Positions 8,654 through 17,595 of a stretch of DNA of 64,000 nt are shown here, one piece after another; the first letter of the stretch is position 1; every line of letters begins with the position of its first letter. Below the pieces are notes generated by a model, which saw only the letters and a program-made list of their open reading frames with translations, searched no databases and was not told the DNA's origin. The translations under genes were made by a program, and so were the position numbers. The stretch lies in contig NZ_JACIDZ010000012.1 in assembly GCF_014196625.1 (NCBI RefSeq), forward strand, positions 1 through 64,000. Reading direction: 5' to 3'. Source of the stretch: Martelella radicis. Its GTDB lineage: Bacteria > Pseudomonadota > Alphaproteobacteria > Rhizobiales > Rhizobiaceae.

Positions 8654-8894
8654 TCAGCGGCGTTCTTGATGGTCGGGCGGTCGGCCTGATCGGGCTGCAC
8701 CCGTGGCGAGGCTGCGGTTGTGTCACGATCAAAGGCGCAAGCCTGGCGAAACCGGGCGCCGCCGCCATCCTTCCCTTTGCCCCGCGAAAAGCCAGAAGAC
8801 CGCCGCCCGGCGGCAAAAGCCCGGCCGAGGTGATTGACCTCGCCCGCCGGCGCAACCACATGCTATCTGCAAGACAAACCGCCTGAGGTGCCCC

Positions 8895-9209
8895 ATGTAT
8901 GTCGCGATGAACCGCTTCAAGATTGCCATCGGATCCGAGGATGAATTCGAAGCCGTATGGAAAGGGCGCGATTCGCGTCTTTCCGAGCTCCCGGGTTTCA
9001 TCTCCTTCCATCTCCTCAAGGGCAAGACGTTTGAGGATGAGGGCTACACGCTTTATGCTTCCCACACCCTGTGGGAGAATGAGGAGGCGTTCACGGCGTG
9101 GACGAAATCCGAGCAGTTCCGTGATGCCCACAAGAACGCCGGCGAGCGCAAGGTGAATTATCTGGGCCATCCGGAATTCGAAGGGTTCAACAGCGTTGAG
9201 GGAGCCTGA
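8895..9209 (+). CDS. Antibiotic biosynthesis monooxygenase (ABM) family protein, HmoA/HmuQ-like
   Basis: A 104-residue ferredoxin-like ABM domain. The run YVAMNRFKIAIGSEDEFEAV at the start, LPGFISFHLLKG and LYASHTLWENEEAFTAWTKS are the usual positions, and NAGERKVNYLGHPEFEGF near the end resembles rhizobial haem-degrading members. Haem breakdown or a related oxygenase role is possible but not shown. It abuts the next gene with no gap, so the pair is probably cotranscribed. The preceding 240 bases (8654-8894) hold no supported gene. Confidence 0.8.
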   Translation: MYVAMNRFKIAIGSEDEFEAVWKGRDSRLSELPGFISFHLLKGKTFEDEGYTLYASHTLWENEEAFTAWTKSEQFRDAHKNAGERKVNYLGHPEFEGFNSVEGA

Positions 9210-9581
9210 ATGGCCGATCCTGCCGACATTGCCGTATTGCCGGTCCTGCCGTCGCTCGATCTCGCCGAGACCAAGGCATTCTACACGGAAAAACTCGGCC
9301 TCTCCGAAGTCGTGCACGAGGATGGGACCTATCTCATCCTCAGGCGGCCTGGCATCGAACTGCATTTCTGGCTGACGGACGACCGCGGGCTTTGCGAGAA
9401 CACCTCGATCTATATCCGCGGCGGCGGGATTGATGCGCTTCACGCCGAGTTCTCGATGCGCGGCATCGTGCATGAGCGCGGCTTCGAGGTGCGCGAATGG
9501 AACATGAAGGAATTCTACGTTTACGATCCGCACGGCAATCTGCTGCGGTTCGGGCGCATTCCGGGCGAGGAAGCGGAATAA
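9210..9581 (+). CDS. VOC family (bleomycin-resistance-like) protein
   Basis: The 123-residue protein has the vicinal-oxygen-chelate fold: VLPSLDLAETKAFYTEKLGL at the start, GIELHFWLTDD in the middle and FYVYDPHGNLLRFGR at the end, as in bleomycin-binding and glyoxalase-like proteins. Possible metal or ligand residues are His in ELHFWL and the C-terminal Glu/Asp positions. Its real substrate is unknown; the name reflects the fold only. It starts one base after the ABM gene and converges on the DUF423 gene with a 10-base gap. Confidence 0.85.
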   Translation: MADPADIAVLPVLPSLDLAETKAFYTEKLGLSEVVHEDGTYLILRRPGIELHFWLTDDRGLCENTSIYIRGGGIDALHAEFSMRGIVHERGFEVREWNMKEFYVYDPHGNLLRFGRIPGEEAE

Positions 9582-9591
9582 CCTTCGGGCT

Positions 9592-9960
9592 TCAGCCCTT
9601 GCGCGCGGGCATCAGGGCGGCAAGGGCGACCAGCAGCCAGCTTGCAATCACCGAGGTGCCGCCGATGGGGGCGGCCATGGGGAAGAAGCCGAAACCCAGA
9701 TAGGCGCGCGCCACGAGGTCTCCGGCAAACATCACCGTTCCGAAAATCATCAGAATACCAGCGGCAAGAGCGGCTGCCGTGCGCATGGAAAGCAGGGCAA
9801 GGCCGATCAGCGCCGGTCCGTTGGCAAGGCAGACGAGGGCTGCGGAAAGCAGCACCGCGCTGTCGCCGTGATAGGAGGCTGCCGCGAGCATGATGCCTGC
9901 GGCCCCCGTGAGGCCGGCGAAGAACAGCAATATCCGGGCGGGGAGCGTCAGGGCGGTCAT
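9592..9960 (-). CDS. DUF423 membrane protein
   Basis: A 122-residue protein of four hydrophobic segments fits the DUF423 family of small inner-membrane proteins. Typical stretches are GIMLAAASYHG near residue 25, ILMIFGTVMFAGDLVARAYL and PMAAPIGGTSVIASWLLVAL near the C-terminus. Function is unknown. It lies 3 bases downstream of the haemoglobin gene on the same strand, so the two are likely cotranscribed. Confidence 0.88.
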   Translation of the reverse strand: MTALTLPARILLFFAGLTGAAGIMLAAASYHGDSAVLLSAALVCLANGPALIGLALLSMRTAAALAAGILMIFGTVMFAGDLVARAYLGFGFFPMAAPIGGTSVIASWLLVALAALMPARKG

Positions 9961-9963
9961 GGA

Positions 9964-10356
9964 TCAGGCCTTGTTTTGCATGTGATAGGCGAGCTTTTCC
10001 ACCGGCGGCAGGATGATTGCCCTCAGCTTCATGTCGGGCACGGTCTCTTCCAGCGCGCGGCGAAAGCACAACAGCCACTCGTCGCGCTCCTCCGGTCCGA
10101 TCGGTGCTGGCATGTGGCGCATGCGAAGCCGGGGATGGCCGTGTTTTTCCACGTAGACCGGCGGTCCGCCGAGATAGCCTGTCAGATAGTCGCGGAACTT
10201 TGCCTCCGACCCCGAAAGATCCTCCGGGGGGATCGCCCGGCAATGGGCGGCTTCCGGGAGCGTGTCCATCAGTTCGTAGAAGCGGTGCGTCAGGCGCTCG
10301 ACCGTGTCGGCCCCGCCAATGGCCTCATAGAGGCTGATCGTTTCTTTCGCGTCCAT
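9964..10356 (-). CDS. Group II truncated haemoglobin
   Basis: A 130-residue globin of the group II truncated class. SLYEAIGGADTVERLTHRFY includes the B10 Tyr, the proximal His lies in HGHPRLRMRHMP, and the G8 Trp in GPEERDEWLLCF, the residues that define group II. Such proteins bind O2 or NO and are linked to oxidative or nitrosative stress. The ATG at 10356 gives the normal family length; a frame extending to 10401 has an unusual N-terminus. It is followed closely by the DUF423 gene. Confidence 0.92.
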   Translation of the reverse strand: MDAKETISLYEAIGGADTVERLTHRFYELMDTLPEAAHCRAIPPEDLSGSEAKFRDYLTGYLGGPPVYVEKHGHPRLRMRHMPAPIGPEERDEWLLCFRRALEETVPDMKLRAIILPPVEKLAYHMQNKA

Positions 10357-10402
10357 CGTTCGTCCGGCCGGCTCATTGCGTGTGAGCCCTGATGTAACCA
10401 TT

Positions 10403-11167
10403 TCAGGCGGCGATGCAATGCAGCGAGACCCCTTTTTCGGTCAGCACCGCGCGTTGAGCCTCGTCCAGCTCGTCGCCCGTCAGCACGGCGGAGAAAGTCT
10501 CGAGGCCGGTGAGGAAGTGCAGGCCGGGGCGACCGAACTTCGTATGGTCGGCCAGAAGCACGCGGCGTTCCGCGCCCTTGACGATCAGCCGCTTGGTCTG
10601 GACCACTTCCGGATCCTGGTGAAAGGCCTCGCCCTCATAGATCGCCGAGGCCGAGATGAAGCTGATATCGGCGCGCAAACCGCGCAACGCGTCTTCGGTC
10701 AAAAGCCCGAAGAAGCCGTTGAACTTGCGGCTGTACTGGCCTCCGAGCGCCATCAGTTCGATGCCCGCCACGCCGGCGAGTTCCGAAATAACACTCAGAT
10801 TGTTAGATATCACAGTCAACGGCAGGCGCTGCGGCAGATGCGTCGCGAGGTTCGCCGCTGTCGAGGAATCGTCGATCATCAGCGTCATGCCCGGCTCGAT
10901 GAATGCGGCGGCTGCCGCAGCGATGCGAGCCTTCTCGCCGGCCGCGATCTTCTGGCGATAGCGGAAATCGGCCTGGAACATCGCCGAGGACTGAACCGAA
11001 GCTCCGCCGCGCACCTTGCGCAGTTGGCCTGAGGCCTCCAGTTCATCGAGATCACGATGCACCGTCATCTTCGAGATGCGGAAGCGCTGGCTCAATTCCT
11101 CCACGCTTGCAGCGCCGCGTTCCATCAGCAGCGCCATCATCGCCGCGCGTCTTTCGTCCGCTTTCAA
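10403..11167 (-). CDS. DeoR/GlpR family transcriptional regulator
   Basis: A 254-residue DeoR-type regulator. The N-terminal winged helix contains ERGAASVEELSQRFRISKMT and VHRDLDELEASGQLRKVRGG; the C-terminal domain is the sugar-phosphate-binding isomerase fold (MTLMIDDSSTAANLATHLPQ). The start is TTG at 11167 because GAGGAGA lies 6 bases upstream, although the frame is open to a GTG at 11233. It is divergent from the aldolase gene across a very AT-rich region, so control of that gene, perhaps with a sugar phosphate as effector, is likely. Confidence 0.9.
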   Translation of the reverse strand: MKADERRAAMMALLMERGAASVEELSQRFRISKMTVHRDLDELEASGQLRKVRGGASVQSSAMFQADFRYRQKIAAGEKARIAAAAAAFIEPGMTLMIDDSSTAANLATHLPQRLPLTVISNNLSVISELAGVAGIELMALGGQYSRKFNGFFGLLTEDALRGLRADISFISASAIYEGEAFHQDPEVVQTKRLIVKGAERRVLLADHTKFGRPGLHFLTGLETFSAVLTGDELDEAQRAVLTEKGVSLHCIAA

Positions 11168-11414
11168 AATCTTCTCCTCAGCCGGATGTTGTCGCCATTT
11201 TGATATAACACCAAGTATGGCGGTATATATCACATATAGAAACGATTAAAATAACATATAATATGATAATTATAAAATAATCTTGTGATTTCGTATTCCC
11301 GCATTATCATTCTCCCACAATAAAGCCTTGTGCCGCTGAAGCGGCTTGACGCTTGGCAATCACATTCGAACCTGCGTCGGCTATGGCGTTGGTCAGGCAA
11401 CAGGAGAATTTGTT
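11168..11414. promoter_or_regulatory. AT-rich divergent control region between the DeoR regulator and fba
   Basis: About 247 bases separate the two start codons. Bases 11200-11320 are far more AT-rich than the surroundings, with short repeated words (tgatataaca, ataacatataat) and a 5-bp-arm inverted repeat ataat-atgata-attat at 11260-11275. DeoR operators often lie in such stretches; exact sites are not resolved. Confidence 0.5.
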
Positions 11415-12479
11415 ATGGCCCGGGTTACCTTGAGGCAATTGCTCGATCACGCCGCCGAATACGGCTATGGCGTGCCCGCCTACAATATCAACAATATGGA
11501 GCAGGGGCTGGCGATCATGGCGGCCGCCCAGAAGACCTCCTCGCCGGTGATCATCCAGGCAAGCCGCGGCGCGCGCGCTTACGCCAATGACCTGATCCTG
11601 GCGAAGCTGATCGACGGGCTGGCCGAACTCTATCCCGACATTCCCCTCGTCATGCATCTCGACCACGGCAATTCCGAGCCGACCTGCATGACCGCGATCC
11701 AGTACGGCTTCACCTCGGTGATGATGGATGGTTCGTTGAAGGCCGACGGCAAGACCCCGGCCGATTACGACTACAACGCCGGCGTGACGAAGCGTGTGTG
11801 CGACTTCTCGCATTGGGCCGGCGTTTCGGTCGAGGGCGAAATCGGCGTTCTCGGTTCGCTGGAAACGGGCGAGGGCGAGAAAGAAGACGGCCACGGCTTC
11901 GAGGGCAAGCTCGACCACGACCAGCTTCTGACCGATCCGGACCAGGCCGTCCAGTTCGTCAAGGATACGCAGGTCGACGCACTCGCCGTTGCCATGGGCA
12001 CCAGCCACGGCGCCTACAAGTTCACCCGCAAGCCGGATGGCGAAGTGCTGGCGATGAACGTGATCGAGGAGATCCACCGCCGCCTGCCGGATACGCATCT
12101 CGTCATGCACGGCTCGTCCTCGGTGCCGGAGGATCTGCAGGAGATCATCAACAAGTATGGCGGCGAGATGAAGCCGACCTGGGGCGTGCCGGTGGAGGAG
12201 ATCCAGCGCGGCATCAAGCACGGCGTTCGCAAGGTCAATATCGACACCGACAACCGCATGGCCATGACCGGCGCGATCCGCAAGGTCTTTGCCGAAAACC
12301 CGTCGGAGTTCGACCCGCGCAAATATCTCAAACCCGCCATGGAAGCGATGACCAAGCTTTGCATCGAGCGTTTCGAGGCATTCGGCACGGCCGGTCACGC
12401 GGAAAAGATCAAGCCGATCCCGCTGTCGGACATGGCCAAGCGCTACGCCGACGGCTCGCTGGCGCCGAAGATCGGCTGA
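11415..12479 (+). CDS. fba: Class II fructose-bisphosphate aldolase
   Basis: The 354-residue metal-dependent aldolase cleaves or forms fructose 1,6-bisphosphate. Landmarks are [20 protein letters not shown], the zinc-site [11 protein letters not shown] near residue 80, the [15 protein letters not shown] loop, [13 protein letters not shown] and [13 protein letters not shown]. The length and loop pattern are closest to the Calvin-cycle (CbbA) subtype. The ATG at 11415 has AGGAG 8 bases upstream; an in-frame ATG at 11346 adds a poor N-terminus. Single gene, divergent from the DeoR regulator, with a weak terminator behind. Confidence 0.95.
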   Translation: MARVTLRQLLDHAAEYGYGVPAYNINNMEQGLAIMAAAQKTSSPVIIQASRGARAYANDLILAKLIDGLAELYPDIPLVMHLDHGNSEPTCMTAIQYGFTSVMMDGSLKADGKTPADYDYNAGVTKRVCDFSHWAGVSVEGEIGVLGSLETGEGEKEDGHGFEGKLDHDQLLTDPDQAVQFVKDTQVDALAVAMGTSHGAYKFTRKPDGEVLAMNVIEEIHRRLPDTHLVMHGSSSVPEDLQEIINKYGGEMKPTWGVPVEEIQRGIKHGVRKVNIDTDNRMAMTGAIRKVFAENPSEFDPRKYLKPAMEAMTKLCIERFEAFGTAGHAEKIKPIPLSDMAKRYADGSLAPKIG

Positions 12480-12505
12480 TCAGAGGTCGAAGACTGCCAA
12501 CAAGT

Positions 12506-12535
12506 CGCCGCCTTTGGCGGCGGCTTCAGTTTGTT
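12506..12535 (+). terminator. Likely terminator after fba
   Basis: A 7-bp stem cgccgcc / ggcggcg with a 3-base loop is followed by gcttcagtttgtt. The T tract is interrupted, so efficiency is uncertain. Confidence 0.5.
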
Positions 12536-12577
12536 GACAAAGCATGTTTCAGATGCAAGCGCCTGCTCCCAATTCTC

Positions 12578-12695
12578 CGTCACCCCGGCCTTGAGCCGGG
12601 GTCCAGGGCCACAAAAACACCATTTGCCACAGTGCCTTAAGCGCGATGGTCCTCATTATTTGGCCCTGGATGCCGGCTCAAGGCCGGCATGACGG
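12578..12695. repeat. Long inverted pair of the dispersed GTCAYCCCGGCCTTGAGCCGG repeat
   Basis: Left arm 12578-12611 (cgtcaccccggccttgagcc...ggtccagggcca) and right arm 12661-12695 (tggccctggatgccggctca...gacgg) are imperfect reverse complements, forming a large hairpin. The 310-base gap 12480-12789 between converging genes holds this element and the fba terminator, and no gene. Confidence 0.85.
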
Positions 12696-12789
12696 ATGAG
12701 GGTGAGGCGCAGTCTGTCAGCAGCCTGACGCCGCCGCCCTTTGCAACAGCCTTTGCCGCTTCCAGGTCTCGCCATCGAAAAACCGGCCC

Positions 12790-13608
12790 TCAGTGGATCC
12801 CCTTGGTCAGTCCCTGCACGAAATAGCGGTTCAAAAACAGGATCACGACCACGATCGGGATGGTGGAGAAATGCGCCAGCGCGCCGAGCGTGCCCCAGGT
12901 GATGTCCTTGGTGCCATAGGCGGACAGAAGCGCGACCGAGAGCGGCTTTGATTCCAGCCGGGTCAGGAACATCGGGTAGAGGAAGTCATTCCAGGAAAAC
13001 ATCAGGCAGAACAGGACGCAGGCGATGATGCCGGCGCGAACGGCGGGCAGCGCCACCTTGAAAAAGGCGCCGAACTGGCTGCAGCCATCGGTCAGCGCCG
13101 CCTCTTCCAGCTCCGGAGGAAGCCCGCGAAAATAGGAAAACATCAGCCATGTGACGAAGGCCGAATTCAGCATCGAGTTGATCAGCACCACCGACATCCA
13201 GCTTCCGAGCAGGCCGATATCGCGCATCATCAGATAAAACGGAATGAGCGCCGCGACCGAGGGGATCATCCGGATCGCCATCAGGAAATAGGCGATGCCC
13301 ATGGCATAGCGGCTTTTCGAGCGCGCCAGCGCATAGCCTGCCGGAACGCCAAGCGCCAGCGACAGGACCACGGAGCCCGCGGCGATCAGCACACTCGAAC
13401 GCAAGAGGCTCCAGACATCGAACAGCCGGAAGATCGTGCGGAACTGGTCGAGCGTGGGCGAAAAGCCGAAGGTCGGCGGGATCGAGAAGATCGCGCTGGA
13501 GGGCTTGTAGGCCGTGGTCGCGAGCCACAGGAAGGGCGCCAGGAAAAACACCAGCATGATGATGAGAAAGGCGCGGCGACCCGCCTGAAACCAGAGCTTT
13601 GCCGTCAT
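12790..13608 (-). CDS. Sugar-type ABC transporter permease (MalG/UgpE-like)
   Basis: A 272-residue inner-membrane permease of the carbohydrate uptake class 1 type. Six hydrophobic segments are evident, and the EAA loop that docks the ATPase is LEEAALTDGCSQFGAFFKVA followed by LPAVRAGI. The upstream permease gene overlaps it by 4 bases, so they are coupled. It closes a three-gene operon of binding protein, permease and permease. The usual ATP-binding subunit is absent next to it, so a shared ATPase from elsewhere is needed. Confidence 0.92.
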   Translation of the reverse strand: MTAKLWFQAGRRAFLIIMLVFFLAPFLWLATTAYKPSSAIFSIPPTFGFSPTLDQFRTIFRLFDVWSLLRSSVLIAAGSVVLSLALGVPAGYALARSKSRYAMGIAYFLMAIRMIPSVAALIPFYLMMRDIGLLGSWMSVVLINSMLNSAFVTWLMFSYFRGLPPELEEAALTDGCSQFGAFFKVALPAVRAGIIACVLFCLMFSWNDFLYPMFLTRLESKPLSVALLSAYGTKDITWGTLGALAHFSTIPIVVVILFLNRYFVQGLTKGIH

Positions 13609-14570
13609 TTTCCGTTCGCCTTCTTGTCCGCGTGGCGGATCATCATCACGAAGCCCGCCGCAATCACCGCGATGATCAGCAGCGTCAGATTGGCAATCGC
13701 CGAGGCGCGGCCGATATTGAAGAATTCAAGTCCCTGCTTCACGGCGTGCAGCATCAGCGTGTTGGTGGCATTGCCCGGCCCGCCGCCGGTTGCCACATAG
13801 ACCGTGTCGAACACGCGGAAGGCATCGACGGTGCGCAGGATCAGCGCCAGCAGCACCGCCGGCAGCATCAGCGGGATGACGATGATCCTAAGCTTCTGCA
13901 GGCCCGTCGCGCCGTCGACGGAGGCGGCTTCGAGGATGTCGGACGGCAGGGCCTTCAGGCCTGCGAGCAGGATCAGCGCCACCAGCGGCGTCCATTCCCA
14001 CACATCGATGAAGATCAGGGTCGCAAGCGCGGCGTGCTGGTCGGCAAGAAGGCCGCGCGGGTCCGTCAGCCCCCATTCGGCGAGAAAATAGCCGATCATG
14101 CCGTAGTCGGCGGCAAGCAGTCCCTTGAAGATGAGGCCGACAACCAGAGGCGTGATGGTGACGGGAATGAGGATCAACGCCAGCGCGAAACGGTTGAAAC
14201 GGTCATCGCGCCACAGCGCCAGCGCCAGCATGAAGCCGAGCAGCAGTTCAAAGAACACCGCGCCGACGGTGAAGATCGCGGTGTTGATCAGCGCCTGCCG
14301 GCTCACCGGATCGGTGATGATCTCGACATAATTGTCGAGCCCGGCGAATTTCGTCCGCTGCGGGCGGATCAGATTGTAGTCGTAAAGGCTGTACCAGATG
14401 CCCTGCGCCAGCGGCCATATGCCGACGACCAGAACATAGGCGACCACGGGAACGGCCATGACGACGAGAAACAGCTTTCGCCGGGTGGCGAAGGGCATGC
14501 CCCTGGGTTCGACAAGTTCAATGCCCGGATGATCTGCGATCGCACTCACGGCGCGTCTCTCCGATTTCAT
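13605..14570 (-). CDS. Sugar-type ABC transporter permease (MalF/UgpA-like)
   Basis: A 321-residue permease with an N-terminal cytoplasmic stretch, about six hydrophobic segments and the EAA loop DILEAASVDGATGLQKLRII followed by VIPLMLPAVL. The segment ATGGGPGNATNTLMLHAVKQ is characteristic of MalF/UgpA-like partners. The ATG at 14570 is preferred over an in-frame start at 14600. It lies between the binding protein (63-base gap) and the second permease (4-base overlap). Confidence 0.92.
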   Translation of the reverse strand: MKSERRAVSAIADHPGIELVEPRGMPFATRRKLFLVVMAVPVVAYVLVVGIWPLAQGIWYSLYDYNLIRPQRTKFAGLDNYVEIITDPVSRQALINTAIFTVGAVFFELLLGFMLALALWRDDRFNRFALALILIPVTITPLVVGLIFKGLLAADYGMIGYFLAEWGLTDPRGLLADQHAALATLIFIDVWEWTPLVALILLAGLKALPSDILEAASVDGATGLQKLRIIVIPLMLPAVLLALILRTVDAFRVFDTVYVATGGGPGNATNTLMLHAVKQGLEFFNIGRASAIANLTLLIIAVIAAGFVMMIRHADKKANGK

Positions 14571-14633
14571 AATCCATGCGAGAGCCGGACCGCCCGGCAT
14601 TGCGACAGGCGGTCCGGGAAATGCGGTATCCGA

Positions 14634-15914
14634 TCAGAACAGGTCTTCGGCCTGCGCCTGTGCGGCGTCGAGCGCTTCCTTCGGATCGGCATCGCCGACG
14701 AGGACGGAGTTGACGGCCGTGCCAAGGAAATCCTGGATCTGCGGATATTCCGGAATGCGCGGACGATAATCATAATTGCCGTTCTCGAAGGTTTCGGCAA
14801 GCACCGGCAGGAACGGGAATTTCGCCATCAGGTCCGGATCGGTCATCTCGCTCTTGCGCAGGAAGCTTCCGGCGCCCATGAGGTTGAATTCCTTGTGGAT
14901 CTCGGGGCTGGTCAGCCATTTGATGAAGGCCCAGGCGGCTTCCTGCTCTTCCGGCGAGACGTCGGCGTTGATCGCCATGCCCCAGCCGCCAATGCCGTAG
15001 CTCGGCGCCATGTCGCCCGAATGCGGCGCGGTGGTGATGGCGACGTCGTCAACGACCTTGGAGATTTCCGGATTGTAATAGCCCGGCGCGCCAACCGACC
15101 AGGTCTGCATCAGGGCTGCGACGCCCTGGCGGAAGCTTTCCTCGCGGCCGCCCCAGTCATAGCCGGCAGCGCCGGGAGGGGCCGCCTCGCGGAACAGATC
15201 GCGATAGACCTTGAGGCTTTCCACATTGGCATCGGAGTTGAGCGTCGGCATGCCGTCCTCGCCCATGATCGAGCCGCCCATCTCGCTGTTGTATTGCATC
15301 CAGTCCTGGGCGCTGGCCGGGCCCTTCTGGCCATTGGCGACAAAGCCGTAGAGACCGGCGTCGGGATCGGTCAGCTTTTCGGCGGCGGCGACGAATTCTT
15401 CCATCGTCGTCGGCGCTTCGAGCCCCGCTGCATCCAGCCGGGTCTTGTTATAGGCCAGCACATTGGCATAACCGGCGAAGGGGAAGGCGACCTGCTGGCC
15501 TTCGTAATTGCCGAGACCCATCATCAAATTGGGGTAGATGTCATCGACATCGATCTCGTCGGCGTCGCGTTCGATCAGTTCGGAAAGCTCGACCGAATAG
15601 CCGTTCTCGGCATATTCGCCGGCCCAGACGATGTCCATGGTGACGAGGTCGTAGCCCTCGGTATCGCCGATATAATCGGCGGTGGTCTTGGTCAGAAGCG
15701 AGCCGTAATCGAGGATGTCGACCTTGACGGTGGCACCGGTCTCTTCTTCGAATTTCGGCGCCAACTCGGCGATCACCGGCGCGAACTGGTCATTCTGCGA
15801 GGCGATGGTGAGTGTGATACCCGAAAAGGGCTTGTCCTGCGCAAGGGCGGTCGAGCCCATCAGGCAGGCGAGAAGCCCTGCCGTCGCGAGTTTTGCGGCG
15901 TCTGCGTTTTTCAT
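14634..15914 (-). CDS. ABC transporter extracellular solute-binding protein (family 1, sugar type)
   Basis: A 426-residue periplasmic binding protein. A Sec signal peptide is visible (LATAGLLACLMGSTALAQ, cleavage after the Ala-Gln region), followed by SGITLTIASQNDQFAPVIAE and ELAPKFEEETGATVKVDI, the family 1 opening. Conserved later stretches are AFPFAGYANVLAYNKTRLDA and GIGGWGMAINADVSPEEQEA. The ATG at 15914 is preceded by GGGGAA. It leads the operon with two permeases; sugars or polyols are the likely ligands, but none is identifiable. Confidence 0.92.
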   Translation of the reverse strand: MKNADAAKLATAGLLACLMGSTALAQDKPFSGITLTIASQNDQFAPVIAELAPKFEEETGATVKVDILDYGSLLTKTTADYIGDTEGYDLVTMDIVWAGEYAENGYSVELSELIERDADEIDVDDIYPNLMMGLGNYEGQQVAFPFAGYANVLAYNKTRLDAAGLEAPTTMEEFVAAAEKLTDPDAGLYGFVANGQKGPASAQDWMQYNSEMGGSIMGEDGMPTLNSDANVESLKVYRDLFREAAPPGAAGYDWGGREESFRQGVAALMQTWSVGAPGYYNPEISKVVDDVAITTAPHSGDMAPSYGIGGWGMAINADVSPEEQEAAWAFIKWLTSPEIHKEFNLMGAGSFLRKSEMTDPDLMAKFPFLPVLAETFENGNYDYRPRIPEYPQIQDFLGTAVNSVLVGDADPKEALDAAQAQAEDLF

Positions 15915-15971
15915 ACTGTTCCCCTTTATATCATGCATCTGTTGTTCTCATGAATGTCATGATCGATAAGC

Positions 15972-15999
15972 ACTATACATCAAACAAAAACGCACTCAA
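15972..15999 (-). promoter_or_regulatory. Candidate promoter of the sugar-type ABC operon, with a direct repeat
   Basis: On the minus strand TTGAGT and TATAGT are 16 bases apart, a plausible -35/-10 pair 58 bases before the binding-protein ATG. The -35 lies inside a direct repeat (cgcact at 15991 and again at 16001), a possible regulator site. Bases 15939-16121 are AT-rich and hold no gene. Confidence 0.45.
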
Positions 16000-16121
16000 G
16001 CGCACTTGACAAAAAAAGGATTCAGGGAAAAAATCACAAAAAAGAACATAATCGCCCAAAAATCAGACAATTCCGGCCGGATTTGCCTTGATTTTGAGCA
16101 AACGCCTGATCGGGAACCAGA

Positions 16122-17576
16122 ATGCAGTGCCTATCCGACCTATCGCCGTCTTTTTCCGGCGGCCTTGAGCAGCGACTCGAACAGCTTGCCGCCCGTGCTA
16201 CATGGGAGATGGAGTGTATCGAGGCCGAGGCGCCGGTGTGGTTGAAGAAGCCGGCAGACGCGGCTCATTATAATGTCGTGATCGTTGGGGCAGGGCTGAA
16301 CGGCCTTTCTGCCGCCTTTGCGCTCAGGCGTCGCGGCATAGAGGGTGTTCTGGTCATCGATCAGGCCGCAGCCGGGCGCGAGGGGCCGTGGATCACGTCC
16401 GCGCGGATGAAGACATTGCGCTCGCCGAAGACGCTGGCCGGTCCTGATTTCGGCATTCCGAGCCTCAGCCCGCGGGCCTGGTATGAAGCCGTCTATGGCG
16501 CCGAGACCTTTGCCGGGCTTGAGAAGATCGGTCGCGAGGACTGGATGCGCTACATGCTCTGGTTCCGCCAGGCGAGCGGCGTGACGGTTCATAACGAAAC
16601 CCGGCTTGAGGCCGTGGCCGAAGCGGAAGAGGGCGTGCGCCTGACGATTTCGGGCAATGCGGGGCTTCCCGGCGAGATCACCTGCCGCCGGCTGATCATG
16701 GCCAATGGCATGGATGGCTGCGGCGGGCCATATGTGCCGGAGAATGTCGCCGCACTTCCCAAGGCATTCTGGACGCATAGCGGCGAAGAGGCCGATGACG
16801 GTCATCTTAAGGGCAAGGATGTGGTCGTTCTCGGCTCGGCCACCTCCAGCTTCGACTGGGCCGTGACCGCGCTTGAGGCGGGCGCGCGCCGCGTGACCAT
16901 GGTCGCCCGCGCAAAGGAACTTGCCTGCACCGAGGTGCTCGCATGGACCAATTTCCCCGGCTATCTCGGCACCTTTGCTGAATTGCCGGATGTAGAGAAA
17001 TGGCGCTTTTCGCGGCATTATTATGATCTGAAGGTGCCGCCGACGCAGGACCAGTATGACCGCGCCACGTCCTATCCGAATTTCACGATGGAGCTTGGCA
17101 GCGGCATAAATGCGCTTGCCGTCGAGGACGGCCGCATCCGCGCCGAGACGAAGAATGGCTCGCTGATGGCCGATCATATTCTGCTGGGCACCGGCTACAG
17201 CGTCGATTTTTCCATGCGGCCGGAGCTTCTCCCCCTTGAGGGGCGTTTTGCCCATTGGCGCGACCGTTTCATACCGCCTGAAGGCGAGGAATGCCCGCCG
17301 GTCTTGCAGGCGCCCTATCTTGGGCGCACATTCGAACTGACGCCGATGGATGAGGCGCGCGACCGGTGGATCTCGCGCATCCACATGTTCAATGGCGGCG
17401 CGGTGCCGAGCCTCGGGCCGGTTTCAAACGGCATCACCGGGGTCAAATACGGCATTGCCCGCATCGCCGACGGCATGACGCGGGCCTTTTTCCTGGAAGA
17501 CGCCGCGCGCTTCCGGGAAGAGCTTGCCGGCTATCGCGAACAGCATTTCAATCCGCGCGGAAGGGTCTCGGCCTGA
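16122..17576 (+). CDS. FAD-dependent oxidoreductase / flavin monooxygenase-like protein
   Basis: A 484-residue flavoprotein. The FAD-binding Rossmann motif VVIVGAGLNGLSAAFALRRR begins near residue 49, after an N-terminal extension. A second nucleotide-binding strand, VVVLGSATSSFDWAVTALEA, lies near residue 236; its second glycine is replaced (GSATSS rather than GxGxSG), so NAD(P)H binding may be altered. HILLGTGYSVDF matches the ATG-like motif of FAD-NADP monooxygenases. Stop to next ATG is 19 bases; it probably heads an operon with the questin-oxidase-like and amidohydrolase genes. Substrate unknown. Confidence 0.8.
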   Translation: MQCLSDLSPSFSGGLEQRLEQLAARATWEMECIEAEAPVWLKKPADAAHYNVVIVGAGLNGLSAAFALRRRGIEGVLVIDQAAAGREGPWITSARMKTLRSPKTLAGPDFGIPSLSPRAWYEAVYGAETFAGLEKIGREDWMRYMLWFRQASGVTVHNETRLEAVAEAEEGVRLTISGNAGLPGEITCRRLIMANGMDGCGGPYVPENVAALPKAFWTHSGEEADDGHLKGKDVVVLGSATSSFDWAVTALEAGARRVTMVARAKELACTEVLAWTNFPGYLGTFAELPDVEKWRFSRHYYDLKVPPTQDQYDRATSYPNFTMELGSGINALAVEDGRIRAETKNGSLMADHILLGTGYSVDFSMRPELLPLEGRFAHWRDRFIPPEGEECPPVLQAPYLGRTFELTPMDEARDRWISRIHMFNGGAVPSLGPVSNGITGVKYGIARIADGMTRAFFLEDAARFREELAGYREQHFNPRGRVSA

Positions 17577-17595
17577 TAGGGCCGGGGAGGACAAC

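Noticed and set aside
8650-8886. 78-codon frame starting GTG after the DUF2325 gene
   Set aside because: No good ribosome site, Pro/Arg-rich low-complexity product, no recognisable family.
12541-12640. Downstream continuation in an aldolase shadow frame with HPGLEPGSR
   Set aside because: The peptide comes from the palindromic repeat at 12578 and the frame is antisense to codon use.
12578-12695. Possible insertion sequence ends
   Set aside because: The inverted arms enclose under 60 bases with no transposase, and the unit recurs as a short palindromic repeat.
13599-15953. 784-codon frame on the plus strand opposite the sugar ABC operon
   Set aside because: It is antisense to three well-conserved genes and has the Arg/His/Gly-rich composition expected of a GC-rich shadow.
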